Source: Vibrio sp. ES.051 (lineage in GTDB: Bacteria > Pseudomonadota > Gammaproteobacteria > Enterobacterales > Vibrionaceae). From it: 64,000 nucleotides of DNA. The translations under genes and the position numbers were made by a program. Positions 18,015 through 26,915 of this stretch are shown here, piece after piece (the stretch's first letter is position 1; each line of letters opens with the position of its first letter). A model generated the notes under the pieces. The model was given only the letters and a program-made list of their open reading frames with translations. It was not told where the DNA came from and ran no database searches. The DNA lies in the NCBI RefSeq assembly GCF_002563795.1, contig NZ_PDJL01000003.1:930001-994000 (forward strand), given 5' to 3'.

Positions 18015-18773
18015 ATGAAAAACCTGAGCGCTTGGTATCGCTGGTTACCTCTTTTAGTATTGGTGTCGCTTTTGTTTGCTTTTCCGACGATGGCAGCAGA
18101 CAACGGCTTAACGATCTTGTCCGTTTCTGATGGCGACACACAGCAAGAATACAGCGTTAAACTGCAAATTCTGTTGCTGATGACCGCGCTCAGTTTTCTT
18201 CCAGCATTCATTTTAATGGCGACGAGCTTTACTCGGATTATCATTGTCCTCGCGATTCTGCGCCAGGCGCTTGGTCTACAGCAAAGTCCACCCAACCGAA
18301 TATTGGTAGGCATTGCGCTGGCATTGACCTTGCTGATCATGCGACCGGTTTGGAGCGACATCCATGAGAATGCGTTTCAGCCTTATGACAGTGGTGAAAT
18401 TACGTTAGTGCAGGCATTTTCTGTTGCAGAGAAACCAGTAAGAGAATTCATGCTGGCACAAACTCATCAAAGCTCACTGGAACAGATGCTGCGCATCGCT
18501 AATGAGCCGCTCGATCAAAACGTCGAAGACATTTCATTTGCGGTGGTTCTGCCTGCGTTTGTGATCAGTGAGCTTAAAACAGCGTTTCAGATCGGCTTTA
18601 TGTTGTTCATCCCATTCTTAGTCATCGATTTAGTCGTTGCGAGTGTTTTGATGGCAATGGGTATGATGATGCTCTCGCCTCTGATTGTCTCCCTGCCCTT
18701 TAAATTAGTGATATTTGTACTCGTTGATGGCTGGGCAATGACGGTTGGCACCCTATCTGCCAGTTTCGGTTAA
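18015..18773 (+). CDS. fliP: Lateral export-gate protein FliP
   Basis: The ATG at 18015 lies downstream of an AGG-type site and starts a signal peptide ending near AAD, as is usual for FliP. The product has 252 residues; the longer frame begins with TTG at 18000. The conserved FliP blocks are present: ALSFLPAFILMATSFTR, NRILVGIALALTLL, and the C-terminal MGMMMLSP segment. FliP, FliQ and FliR form the core export channel. Confidence 0.95.
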   Translation: MKNLSAWYRWLPLLVLVSLLFAFPTMAADNGLTILSVSDGDTQQEYSVKLQILLLMTALSFLPAFILMATSFTRIIIVLAILRQALGLQQSPPNRILVGIALALTLLIMRPVWSDIHENAFQPYDSGEITLVQAFSVAEKPVREFMLAQTHQSSLEQMLRIANEPLDQNVEDISFAVVLPAFVISELKTAFQIGFMLFIPFLVIDLVVASVLMAMGMMMLSPLIVSLPFKLVIFVLVDGWAMTVGTLSASFG

Positions 18774-18786
18774 ATAGGAGCATGCT

Positions 18787-19056
18787 ATGACACCTGAATT
18801 AACCGTCTCATTATTTTCCGATGCGGTATGGCTGATCATTTTAATGGTCGCGGTACTGGTCGTGCCCGGCTTAATCGTTGGCTTGTGTATCGCCGTCTTT
18901 CAGGCGGCCACACAAATCAACGAGCAAACACTCAGCTTCTTACCGCGCTTACTCGTGACGCTGTTAATGGTGATTTTTGCTGGTCACTGGATGATCCGCA
19001 AAATGATGGACTTGTTTGACTTCTTATTCCATAACATACCGGGGATGATCGGCTAA
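18787..19056 (+). CDS. fliQ: Lateral export-gate protein FliQ
   Basis: This 89-residue protein has two membrane helices and the FliQ family pattern (VPGLIVGLCIAVFQAATQINEQTLSFLPR split over the loop between helices). It lies 13 bp after fliP and shares a TAATG overlap with fliR. It is the small four-copy subunit of the export gate. Confidence 0.95.
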   Translation: MTPELTVSLFSDAVWLIILMVAVLVVPGLIVGLCIAVFQAATQINEQTLSFLPRLLVTLLMVIFAGHWMIRKMMDLFDFLFHNIPGMIG

Positions 19057-19832
19057 TGGCCATCACATTTGCAGAACTCTCGGTGATACTCGGTCAACTA
19101 TGGTGGCCGTTTTTTCGTGTCGGCGCGGTCTTTCTTTCGATGCCGTTCTTTGGTGATGCGATAATTCCCGTTTGGATTCGTACCTTGCTGGCACTCTCTA
19201 TCGTCGTGATAACGGCGCCACTCATGCCGTCAATGCCGCAAGTCGAACTGTTCTCTATGACTTCTCTATACCTTGCCTTTGAACAAGCGATTTGGGGGGT
19301 AATGTTTGGCCTGATTTTACACATGCTGTTTAACGTATTCACCATGCTTGGCCAGATCGTTTCTCTCCAAATGGGACTGGGCATGGCGATGATGAACGAT
19401 CCTATTAACGGACTTTCGGTGGCTATTTTAGGGCGTATCTTTCTTATCTTTTCCACCTTACTGTTCCTCGCACTTGAAGGGCATTTACTGGTGATCGATA
19501 TCTTGATTCAAAGCTTTGTCGTTTGGCCAGTAGGTTCAGGCATCACATCACTTTCTCTGCAAGGGATCGTCAATATTTTTGGTTGGATGTTTGCCTCTGC
19601 GTTAGCACTTGCATTACCCGCTATCGTTTCGATGCTACTTGCTAATATCAGCTTTGGCGTAATGAACCGCGCCGCGCCGTCACTTAACGTGTATGCGTTA
19701 GGTTTCCCAATGACGATGCTGCTCGGCCTATTCAGCGTATTAATTTCGGTGTCTGGTGTTCCGAGTCGTTACACGGCACTTGTTCACGACACAATCAGGC
19801 ACTTAAACAACTTCATGTTGGGGGGCGCATGA
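19056..19832 (+). CDS. fliR: Lateral export-gate protein FliR
   Basis: This 258-residue polytopic protein has the FliR pattern (FFRVGAVFLSMPFFGD near the N-terminus, MGLGMAMMNDP, ALPAIVSMLLANISFGVMNRAAPSLNVYALGFP split in two helices). Overlaps at both ends with fliQ and flhB indicate translational coupling. FliR is the single-copy gate subunit and is separate here, not fused to FlhB. Confidence 0.95.
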   Translation: MAITFAELSVILGQLWWPFFRVGAVFLSMPFFGDAIIPVWIRTLLALSIVVITAPLMPSMPQVELFSMTSLYLAFEQAIWGVMFGLILHMLFNVFTMLGQIVSLQMGLGMAMMNDPINGLSVAILGRIFLIFSTLLFLALEGHLLVIDILIQSFVVWPVGSGITSLSLQGIVNIFGWMFASALALALPAIVSMLLANISFGVMNRAAPSLNVYALGFPMTMLLGLFSVLISVSGVPSRYTALVHDTIRHLNNFMLGGA

Positions 19833-20956
19833 GCGATCAATCCTCGCAGGAAAAAACCGAAGACGCCTCGTCCCAGAAAGTCAAAAAAGCCCGTCAGGAA
19901 GGCCAAATACCTCGTGCAAAAGAGTTTACGACTGCGGTTATATTTCTCGCCGTCGCGGTCTATTTTTATACTCAGCTGAGTAGCCTTTGGGAAAGCATGT
20001 CCGGCATTTTTCGTTACAACATGATGCTCACTAGGGCGGACTTAGATAACCCAATAAAAATGATAGAGCAGCTCGGACAGAGTTTAGCGATGATCATCGA
20101 CATGCTCTTGCCATTATTTACGGTGATCATCATCACGACGGTTGGCAGCAGCCTATTATTAGGTGGTTGGATGTTCCGCCCAGCCAATGTCATGCCAAAA
20201 CTCAGCAAAATCGACCCTATGAGTGGCATCAAACGCATTTTTTCCACTCGTTCGGTGGTCGAATTATTAAAATCCACACTCAAGGTTGCTGTAATCTTTG
20301 GCATTTTATACGGCTATCTCAATAGTAACCTACAGCATTTGCTTGGCATGCAAAAACTGCCACTAAGCCAAGGCTTCTCTATCGTGATGTCGATTTTGTT
20401 TGAAGGGCTTTTATTAATGGGCTTCGCACTGTTGCTATTTGGTGTGATTGATATTCCTTACCAACGCTGGGAGCACCTCAAAGAGCTTCGCATGACAAAG
20501 CAAGAGTTAAAGGAAGAATTCAAGAACAACGAAGGCCGCCCAGAAGTAAAACAACGCATTCGCCAAATACAACAACAGTTTTCACGTCGTAAAATCGACA
20601 AGATGGTGCCAACGGCTGACGTGATTATTACTAACCCAACGCACTACGCTGTGGCATTAAAGTACGAACCCTCGCTGTCTGATGCACCATTTGTGGTAGC
20701 GAAAGGCGTAGACGAAACCGCCATGCACATTCAGCGTATCGCCCGCGAAAATAAAGTTGAGATCATCAATTCGCCACCACTGACGCGATCGATTTATCAC
20801 ACTACGGCGATTGAGCAAGCGATCCCCAGCCAACTTTACATCGCCGTAGCGCATATTCTTACTTACGTTTTGCAATTAAAAGCCTTCCGTAAAGGGGATG
20901 GAAAAGAGCCAACATCGTTGCCTCATTTTTCAATTCCAACACATTTACAGCACTGA
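19829..20956 (+). CDS. flhB: Lateral export switch protein FlhB
   Basis: This 375-residue protein has four membrane helices and a cytoplasmic domain with the autocleavage motif NPTH at residues 269-272, the same numbering as in enteric FlhB. Cleavage after Asn269 switches export from rod/hook to filament proteins, together with FliK. The start overlaps fliR by 4 bp. Confidence 0.96.
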   Translation: MSDQSSQEKTEDASSQKVKKARQEGQIPRAKEFTTAVIFLAVAVYFYTQLSSLWESMSGIFRYNMMLTRADLDNPIKMIEQLGQSLAMIIDMLLPLFTVIIITTVGSSLLLGGWMFRPANVMPKLSKIDPMSGIKRIFSTRSVVELLKSTLKVAVIFGILYGYLNSNLQHLLGMQKLPLSQGFSIVMSILFEGLLLMGFALLLFGVIDIPYQRWEHLKELRMTKQELKEEFKNNEGRPEVKQRIRQIQQQFSRRKIDKMVPTADVIITNPTHYAVALKYEPSLSDAPFVVAKGVDETAMHIQRIARENKVEIINSPPLTRSIYHTTAIEQAIPSQLYIAVAHILTYVLQLKAFRKGDGKEPTSLPHFSIPTHLQH

Positions 20957-20987
20957 TTAACCCGCGTTTATCCAAGGACACGAAAGT

Positions 20988-23078
20988 ATGCTTAACCGGT
21001 TAAAACAACTTCGAACCTCATCCAAAGGCTACATTGGCATTCCAATTGTATTGCTAATGATTTTGGCGATGGTGATTCTGCCCTTGCCTCCTCTGCTATT
21101 GGATGCGTTGTTTACCTTTAATATCGTATTGGCGATTTTGGTATTGCTGGTCAGTACGACCGCAAAACGACCACTCGACTTTTCTGTTTTCCCGACCATT
21201 TTATTAGTGGCGACCTTACTGCGCTTAACGCTGAACGTCGCATCAACACGAATTGTATTACTGGAAGGTCACAACGGCAGTGACGCCGCGGGTAAAGTGA
21301 TTCAAGCCTTTGGTGAGGTCGTGATCGGCGGCAACTACGTTGTCGGTATGGTGGTGTTTATCATCTTAATGATCATTAACTTTGTGGTGATCACCAAAGG
21401 TGGTGAACGTATCTCTGAAGTGTCTGCTCGCTTCACCTTGGATGCACTGCCTGGGAAACAGATGGCAATCGACGCCGACTTAAATGCGGGTCTTATCGAT
21501 CAAGAGACGTCTAGATTACGTCGTAAAGAAGTCGCCAACGAAGCCGATTTCCATGGGTCTATGGATGGTGCTTCGAAGTTTGTTCGTGGTGATGCTATCG
21601 CAGGCTTGTTGATTCTGTTTATCAACATCATTGGTGGTATCAGCATTGGTGTCTTCGAACATGGTCTCGCCGCTTCTGAAGCATTTAAAACCTATGCGCT
21701 ACTCACTATCGGTGATGGCTTGGTTGCTCAGATTCCATCGCTACTCTTAGCCACAGCTGCTGCTATTATTGTCACGCGCATTAATGACAGCGAAAATGGC
21801 ATGTCAGAGACCATACAGAAGCAATTACTGGCCACACCAGCGACGCTATTTACGGTTGCAGGAATTATGGTGGTGATTGGCATGGTGCCAGGCATGCCAC
21901 ATTTGGCCTTTTTCGCATTTGCCAGTGCGTTAGCCTTCGCGGGTTGGCGTCAAACCAAGCAACCGGTACAAGATTCTCAAATCGAGGAAGTGGAAGCGCT
22001 GTCGCAAGCCATGCAGGATGACGATGCACCACTGACATGGGATGACATTCCTCACGTTCAAACCTTGTCTCTTGCTCTTGGCTATCGCCTCGTGCATCTA
22101 GTCAATAAAGAACAAGGCGCCCCTCTATCACAACGCATTCGTGGTGTACGCCGGAACTTGTCTGAGCAAGTTGGTTTTTTGCTGCCAGAAGTGCGCATTC
22201 GCGACAACCTAAGCCTAAAGCCAAATCAGTATACGATTTCTCTCAATGGCGAAGTGACCGAACAAGGCTTTATTGAACCAGAGCGGTTAATGGCTATTGC
22301 CGTCGGTGAAACCTACGGCGAGATCGATGGTATTCTTGGTAGTGATCCTGCTTATCATTTACCCGCCGTTTGGATTGAACACCAAGATAAAGCCAAAGCC
22401 TTAAACATGGGCTATCAAGTGGTTGACGATGGTACGGTGATCGCAACCCATATTAGTAAGATCATGAAAACCAATCTTGCCGAACTGTTCACTCATGACG
22501 ACGTTGAAGCCATGACGCAGCGTTTAACACAGCAAGCACCAAAACTTGCCGAAGCCTTAGCAGCAGCCCTAAACCCTGCACAGCAGCTCAAAGTATATCG
22601 CCAGCTTTTACTAGACCAAGTGCCGCTCAAAGATATCCGAACTATCGCCAATACAATGCTGGAATCCGCGGAGCATACCAAAGATCCCATTCTATTGGCG
22701 GCGGATGTTCGCTGCGCACTCAAACGTACTCTCGTTAATTTAATTGCCGGACAAAAGAATGAGCTGAATGTTTACGCTCTCTCTGATGAACTAGAGCAAA
22801 TGCTACTAACATCACTGCAACAAGCGCAAACTTCAGGTACGGTTGTGCTGGATAGCTTCCCAATCGAACCAAACATTCTTGGCCAGTTCCAACAAAACTT
22901 GCCATTGATTAGGCAACAACTTAAGCAGCAAGGCCTACCACCAATTTTGTTAGTGATGCCGCAACTGCGTCCACTACTGGCACGTTACGCTCGCACATTT
23001 ACGCAAGGGTTGGCGGTATTGTCTTACAATGAAATCCCAGAAAATAAACAAATCAATGTGGTAGGAAACCTTGGCTAA
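20988..23078 (+). CDS. flhA: Lateral export-gate protein FlhA
   Basis: This 696-residue protein has eight membrane helices in the first half, the FHIPEP signature region (DFSVFPTILLVATLLRL, then RISEVSARFTLDALPGKQM), and a large cytoplasmic docking domain. FlhA forms the nonameric ring that receives substrates and uses the proton motive force. Its stop overlaps the next gene by 8 bp. The protein appears complete. Confidence 0.96.
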   Translation: MLNRLKQLRTSSKGYIGIPIVLLMILAMVILPLPPLLLDALFTFNIVLAILVLLVSTTAKRPLDFSVFPTILLVATLLRLTLNVASTRIVLLEGHNGSDAAGKVIQAFGEVVIGGNYVVGMVVFIILMIINFVVITKGGERISEVSARFTLDALPGKQMAIDADLNAGLIDQETSRLRRKEVANEADFHGSMDGASKFVRGDAIAGLLILFINIIGGISIGVFEHGLAASEAFKTYALLTIGDGLVAQIPSLLLATAAAIIVTRINDSENGMSETIQKQLLATPATLFTVAGIMVVIGMVPGMPHLAFFAFASALAFAGWRQTKQPVQDSQIEEVEALSQAMQDDDAPLTWDDIPHVQTLSLALGYRLVHLVNKEQGAPLSQRIRGVRRNLSEQVGFLLPEVRIRDNLSLKPNQYTISLNGEVTEQGFIEPERLMAIAVGETYGEIDGILGSDPAYHLPAVWIEHQDKAKALNMGYQVVDDGTVIATHISKIMKTNLAELFTHDDVEAMTQRLTQQAPKLAEALAAALNPAQQLKVYRQLLLDQVPLKDIRTIANTMLESAEHTKDPILLAADVRCALKRTLVNLIAGQKNELNVYALSDELEQMLLTSLQQAQTSGTVVLDSFPIEPNILGQFQQNLPLIRQQLKQQGLPPILLVMPQLRPLLARYARTFTQGLAVLSYNEIPENKQINVVGNLG

Positions 23079-23868
23079 TCTAATCTCAACGCATGCAATG
23101 CATACGTATATCGTTGAACTCGCAGAGCAGCATATCGTCATGGATGACGATCAATTAGTGTTTGACGCTTTAAAACACAACGATATTCAACACGCTTGCC
23201 AAGCCATCCGTGATGCTCAGTCAGGTGAGGTGGAATTCCAACACCTCACTTTACGTTTTGGCCTACGTGGTGAACAAAGCCTTTATCAATTCGAACTGTC
23301 TGAACAAATGCAATACTGCTTGGACTTGTTCAGTATGTATCTTTCATTACGACAAACGCAGTTTCAGTTAGAAATTTTCCATCCGGATTTGATCAGCAAT
23401 GTCGTTGTACCGATACAGATTAATACGCTACTTTGGGATCCAGGCGCTTACTTTCTTGAGCAAATCATTCAGTTTCATTCGGCTGCTTTTCAACATGTGA
23501 TTCCCTCTTTGCAAGCAGACGAAACCCTATGCTTGCATGACAAAGTGGCCACGTTGGTAGAAAAACTGAAAGAAAATGCGTACTCACTTTGGTTCGAAGT
23601 CGCTACCGCTCAAGTGCATTTCGAACGCATTGCTGAGTTTGCCCCTAATATGATCAAGTTGTCGGTCACACTCGAAAACAAAGAAGATCGACAGACCTTT
23701 CTCCCCATTGCCAAATTTTTACGCAAGTACAAGTATCCTTGGGTCGCAGGACGAGTAGCCAGCCAAACAGAACTCAATAGTTATCGTTTGCTGGGCGCCA
23801 GTTATTACTTCGGCTACTTCAGTGATATCCCGACCTCTCTCTCTTTTCAATCTTTTGACGAGGAATAG
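23071..23868 (+). CDS. Degenerate EAL-domain protein at the end of the lateral export operon
   Basis: The likely start is TTG at 23071, which has an AGGA site 5 bases upstream; the first ATG (23098) has none. The product has 265 residues. The second half aligns by eye with EAL domains: APNMIKLS in place of the K-x-D block, AGRVASQTEL in place of AEGVE-x-x-x-L, and a YRLLGASYYFGYFSDIP ending like LGxxxxQGYxxxxP. The EAL triad itself and the catalytic Glu/Asp residues are missing, so phosphodiesterase activity is unlikely. It could sense c-di-GMP or bind a partner. V. parahaemolyticus work mentions a laf-locus EAL gene (lafV); I cannot confirm identity. Confidence 0.7.
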   Translation: MANLISTHAMHTYIVELAEQHIVMDDDQLVFDALKHNDIQHACQAIRDAQSGEVEFQHLTLRFGLRGEQSLYQFELSEQMQYCLDLFSMYLSLRQTQFQLEIFHPDLISNVVVPIQINTLLWDPGAYFLEQIIQFHSAAFQHVIPSLQADETLCLHDKVATLVEKLKENAYSLWFEVATAQVHFERIAEFAPNMIKLSVTLENKEDRQTFLPIAKFLRKYKYPWVAGRVASQTELNSYRLLGASYYFGYFSDIPTSLSFQSFDEE

Positions 23869-23894
23869 CGCCACCTCAATATCCAAACCAATGT

Positions 23895-23922
23895 AAGCAC
23901 GAATTATTCGTGCTTTTTTTTT
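23895..23922 (+). terminator. Rho-independent terminator of the fliM-flhA-EAL operon
   Basis: A perfect 9-bp stem (23895-23903 with 23907-23915) with a TTA loop runs into a long T tail (23914-23922). It separates the export operon from lafA. Confidence 0.92.
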
Positions 23923-23979
23923 GGAATGCACATCACCAAACCATAATGCTTTTTAATTTTTTTAAGAATTTTTTCAGTT

Positions 23980-24006
23980 TCAAATTAATCCTTGCTCCCG
24001 ACCGAC
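23980..24006 (+). promoter_or_regulatory. Candidate LafS (sigma-28) promoter for lafA
   Basis: The stretch TCAAATTA followed by a CCGACCGA block is the best sigma-28-like element upstream of lafA, but matches to TAAAGTTT-N11-GCCGATAA are partial and the spacing is not ideal. LafS control of lafA is known in V. parahaemolyticus; the exact position is inference. The lafA ribosome-binding site AAGGAG is clear at 24063-24068. Confidence 0.3.
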
Positions 24007-24074
24007 CGCCTGTAGTTAGTGACTGGGGAATATCCCTCGAACTGACAGAATAATGACTACTTAAGGAGATTAAG

Positions 24075-24923
24075 ATGGCTTTATCAATGCACACTAACTA
24101 CGCATCGCTTGTAACGCAAAACACACTAAACGGTACAAGCAACCTTCTAAACACGGCCATGGAGCGTCTAAGCACGGGTTACCGCATCAACTCAGCAGCA
24201 GACGATGCTGCGGGCCTACAAATTGCGACTCGTCTTGAGTCTCAAACGCGCGGTATGAACGTTGCAATGCGTAACGCACAAGACGGCATCTCAATGATGC
24301 AAACCGCTGAAGGCGCGATGGACGAGATGACCAACATCACCCACCGCATGACTGACCTCGCAACGCAATCGTTGAACGGCTCTAACGGTGCAGACGAGCG
24401 TGCAGCAATGGACGCAGAATTTCAGCAGCTAAGTGCAGAACTAACCAATATCATGAGCAACACCTCTTTCGGCGGTCAGAAGTTGCTATCAGATGCTGGT
24501 GCATTCGGTACATCATCTGTTGTATACCAGATTGGCGCGACTGGCGCAGAGAAACTTGCTGTAAACGCAAAAACACAGCTAAATGCTATCTCTACAGCTG
24601 TTGGAGCTCTAGCGAACATCTCTACTGCTGGTGGTGCATCAACTGCACTTGCTGCACTCGCCACCAGTGCTGGTGGTGTGCTAGAAACGCTGGGCACGGC
24701 TCGTGCAGAATTCGGTGCGAACATTAACCGCCTAGAACACACCATGACCAACCTAGGTAACATGGTAGAAAATACCTCTGCTGCGAAAGGTCGTATCATG
24801 GATGCGGACTTCGCGGTTGAATCGTCAAACATGACGAAAAACCAAATGCTGATGCAAGCTGGCACAACGGTTCTTTCTCAAACGAACCAACTACCTGGTA
24901 TGGCAATGTCTCTATTGCGTTAA
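24075..24923 (+). CDS. lafA: Lateral flagellin LafA
   Basis: This 282-residue flagellin has conserved N-terminal D0/D1 helices ([20 protein letters not shown]), a short variable middle (about residues 140-195, Ala/Gly/Thr-rich), and a C-terminal D1/D0 half ending [14 protein letters not shown]. The length and the start [13 protein letters not shown] match lateral flagellins of V. parahaemolyticus and relatives, which lack the long D2/D3 inserts of enteric flagellin. The gene stands alone between two strong terminators, as expected for very high expression. It forms the swarming filament. Confidence 0.97.
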   Translation: MALSMHTNYASLVTQNTLNGTSNLLNTAMERLSTGYRINSAADDAAGLQIATRLESQTRGMNVAMRNAQDGISMMQTAEGAMDEMTNITHRMTDLATQSLNGSNGADERAAMDAEFQQLSAELTNIMSNTSFGGQKLLSDAGAFGTSSVVYQIGATGAEKLAVNAKTQLNAISTAVGALANISTAGGASTALAALATSAGGVLETLGTARAEFGANINRLEHTMTNLGNMVENTSAAKGRIMDADFAVESSNMTKNQMLMQAGTTVLSQTNQLPGMAMSLLR

Positions 24924-24939
24924 TCCCCCACTTAATACT

Positions 24940-24967
24940 AACCCCGCCTTTATGGTGGGGTTTTTTT
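24940..24967 (+). terminator. Rho-independent terminator of lafA
   Basis: A 9-bp stem (24940-24948 with 24954-24962, one G-T pair) with a 5-nt loop ends in a T run (24961-24967). Confidence 0.92.
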
Positions 24968-24980
24968 GCTTTAATTGATT

Positions 24981-26303
24981 ATGACACCTATATACCAACA
25001 ACATATCGAACTGATTGAAGCCCGTTGGCCCGACGTTGCTCAAGCATTAAATCAGGCTGACGTTGATGCCCTACACTTCGACATAATAGAAAAAACAGCG
25101 ATGACGCTGAAAGTCAACGGTGTGCAACTCTGCAGTGCTTACGACCCGACCGAAGAAGCATTCCGGTATCGCAGTGTCACCGCAAGCGACCACTACCATG
25201 TTTGGGGCATCGGCATGGGCAATGTGCCTGCTTTGCTCTCCCAAGATAACAATGCTCAATCGGTCACTCTGTATCTTTATAATCTATCGCTAGCCAAACT
25301 CGTTCTTTCTTTGGTGCCGCAACCTTGGCTTTCCGACCCTCGTTTCTCTCTGGTAGTAGTTAAAGAAGATGATCCTAAAGTAGGCGTACACTTAGCGAGC
25401 TTAGGCTTACCTGGTGCCATTATTATTAATGCCGATCGTGCGATCAGCCGCCTGTCGCATCAGTGGCTCTACTTCCGTATGGAAAACCGCGTCATGATTG
25501 CCATGGCAAACTCTAACTTCCGCCATAGCGATGATAAGCTGAAAGCGGTTGAGCAAGAAAACACGCCACTGTTAAAACGCCTTCCCTCTTCGGACGAATA
25601 TTTACGTTACGATGTAAATGATGCAATTTGTATCGGAGCTGGTCCGTCATTGCAACAACACATTGATGAGCTGAAGTCCGTTTATCAACTGCCCAACCGA
25701 CCAAAATTGATTGCGGCATCGACAGCGTGCAAATGCTTAATCGAAAATGGCATTAAGCCCGATGTGGTATTTGCAGTAGATATTGCCCTTGGTGATGAAT
25801 ACATTCCTTATGAATTGGCCAAAAACACCATACTCGTGTTTGGTGCACATATGCCAAAACGTGTATTCCAAAACTGGCACGGGGAAAAATACTACCTGCA
25901 TTTGGGCGACTATACGTATGACCGCTTTGCGCAGATCTTACCAGTCAAATACCGTCCATATGCTTTTGGTTCAGTCATTCACCCATTGATTCACTGCACT
26001 CTGCTGCAAGGCGCGACACGTATTGCTTTGCTTGGTTGTGATTTTGGCTTTCCGGGGGAAATTATCCACTCTGGCCGTGAAAATCGAGCCGACGATCATA
26101 ATGCCACCATGACCGCCCAGGTTCAAAATGGTTATGGTGAAATGATCAAAACCTCACCGACCTATCGTATGTTTGGCAGTGGGGTAGAAAACCTGATTGC
26201 GGCCGCGCCACAAACACAATTCTATAATTGGAGTCGCATCGGCGCAAAAATCGTCGGAGCAGAGTATTTTAATGTGGAGGCACTGTATGGAAACGGAAAC
26301 TAA
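24981..26303 (+). CDS. Maf/DUF115 motility accessory factor (MptE-like)
   Basis: The ATG at 24981 gives 440 residues. The central region is the DUF115 / 6-hydroxymethylpterin-pyrophosphokinase-like fold with the nucleotide-binding motif CIGAGPSLQ, followed by PDVVFAVDI, AFGSVIHP and ALLGCDFGFPG. In Aeromonas and Campylobacter relatives, Maf proteins transfer nonulosonic acids to flagellin, and Aeromonas has a maf gene next to lateral flagellin. Position right after lafA suggests a flagellin-modifying role here. No sugar-nucleotide synthesis genes are in the window. It overlaps the next gene by 17 bp. Confidence 0.8.
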   Translation: MTPIYQQHIELIEARWPDVAQALNQADVDALHFDIIEKTAMTLKVNGVQLCSAYDPTEEAFRYRSVTASDHYHVWGIGMGNVPALLSQDNNAQSVTLYLYNLSLAKLVLSLVPQPWLSDPRFSLVVVKEDDPKVGVHLASLGLPGAIIINADRAISRLSHQWLYFRMENRVMIAMANSNFRHSDDKLKAVEQENTPLLKRLPSSDEYLRYDVNDAICIGAGPSLQQHIDELKSVYQLPNRPKLIAASTACKCLIENGIKPDVVFAVDIALGDEYIPYELAKNTILVFGAHMPKRVFQNWHGEKYYLHLGDYTYDRFAQILPVKYRPYAFGSVIHPLIHCTLLQGATRIALLGCDFGFPGEIIHSGRENRADDHNATMTAQVQNGYGEMIKTSPTYRMFGSGVENLIAAAPQTQFYNWSRIGAKIVGAEYFNVEALYGNGN

Positions 26304-26553
26304 TGCTACCCATAACATTTTTATCAAAACTTCAGATGTGTACTATTACGGCGACCATCTAACTGGTGATTTGATGTTAGGACGATGTCTTAAATTACTC
26401 ACTAAGTTATTTGCCGTTCCGACTGAGCGAGCCTTACTGCTGGATATCGTATCTAAAATTAACCAAGCGCGAGAATTGCACGACTTTACCGCACTTGCCG
26501 ATATCCTCAGATATGAAGTTGCGCCCCATATCAAAGCTATCAGTGATCGTTAA
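26287..26553 (+). CDS. Small conserved-looking protein coupled to the Maf gene
   Basis: The ATG at 26287 follows a GGAGG site by six bases and gives 88 residues; the longer frame from 26197 lies inside the Maf gene and is rejected. The protein is mostly helical with no signal peptide. The 17-bp overlap with the Maf gene and a terminator 30 bp downstream make a two-gene unit. I do not recognise the family. A chaperone or adaptor for flagellin modification is possible but unproven. Confidence 0.75.
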   Translation: METETNATHNIFIKTSDVYYYGDHLTGDLMLGRCLKLLTKLFAVPTERALLLDIVSKINQARELHDFTALADILRYEVAPHIKAISDR

Positions 26554-26582
26554 TCACGCATTGTAAACCTCATCTGGTCGCT

Positions 26583-26611
26583 ATCCCTGAGCCCAAGTTC
26601 AGGGATTTTTT
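26583..26611 (+). terminator. Rho-independent terminator after the Maf unit
   Basis: A perfect 8-bp stem (26583-26590 with 26599-26606) and 8-nt loop are followed by six T. Confidence 0.9.
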
Positions 26612-26653
26612 ATCACTCTTTTCTATCCACCACCGTCGATCCCCCGCACTCTA

Positions 26654-26681
26654 TCAACCAAACTAGGCTGAAATCCGATTA
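26654..26681 (+). promoter_or_regulatory. Candidate LafS (sigma-28) promoter for the lafB-U operon
   Basis: TCCGATTA (26674-26681) matches six of eight bases of the sigma-28 -10 element GCCGATAA. The -35 side (TCAACCAA at 26654) is weak, 12 bases away. It lies about 235 bp before fliD, leaving a long leader that contains the hairpin at 26736-26782. Confidence 0.4.
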
Positions 26682-26735
26682 AATATGTTTCGCTTTTCAG
26701 TCGCCTTTCATAATTGGAAAACACGACTTGGTTTT

Positions 26736-26782
26736 AGGGGAAGGCGGAAACCACAGGGTGGAATCACCGCTTCCTTCCCCCT
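26736..26782 (+). other. Long stem-loop in the lafB leader
   Basis: A GC-rich left arm (26736-26747) pairs with 26767-26782 through a small bulge. Inside it is a second hairpin, CCAC (26751-26754) with GTGG (26758-26761) and a 3-nt loop. No T run follows, so it is not a standard terminator. It could be a leader-RNA structure or a protein-binding site. Confidence 0.55.
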
Positions 26783-26915
26783 TAGATAAACCCAACCTAA
26801 GTTACTGTTTTTAAAACAAACAAATAAACGGTATGCATCTTGCGATGTACTGTTCAATCATGGCATAGCACCTAAGCTATTTAGACCGAATAGAGATGAG
26901 AGAGGGAACAACCTC

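Noticed and set aside
24476..24865. 129-codon minus-strand frame inside lafA
   Set aside because: It is an antisense shadow of the Ala-rich flagellin codons; no start signals.
26197..26286. N-terminal extension of the small gene after maf
   Set aside because: It runs inside maf, has no ribosome-binding site, and the ATG at 26287 has a strong one.
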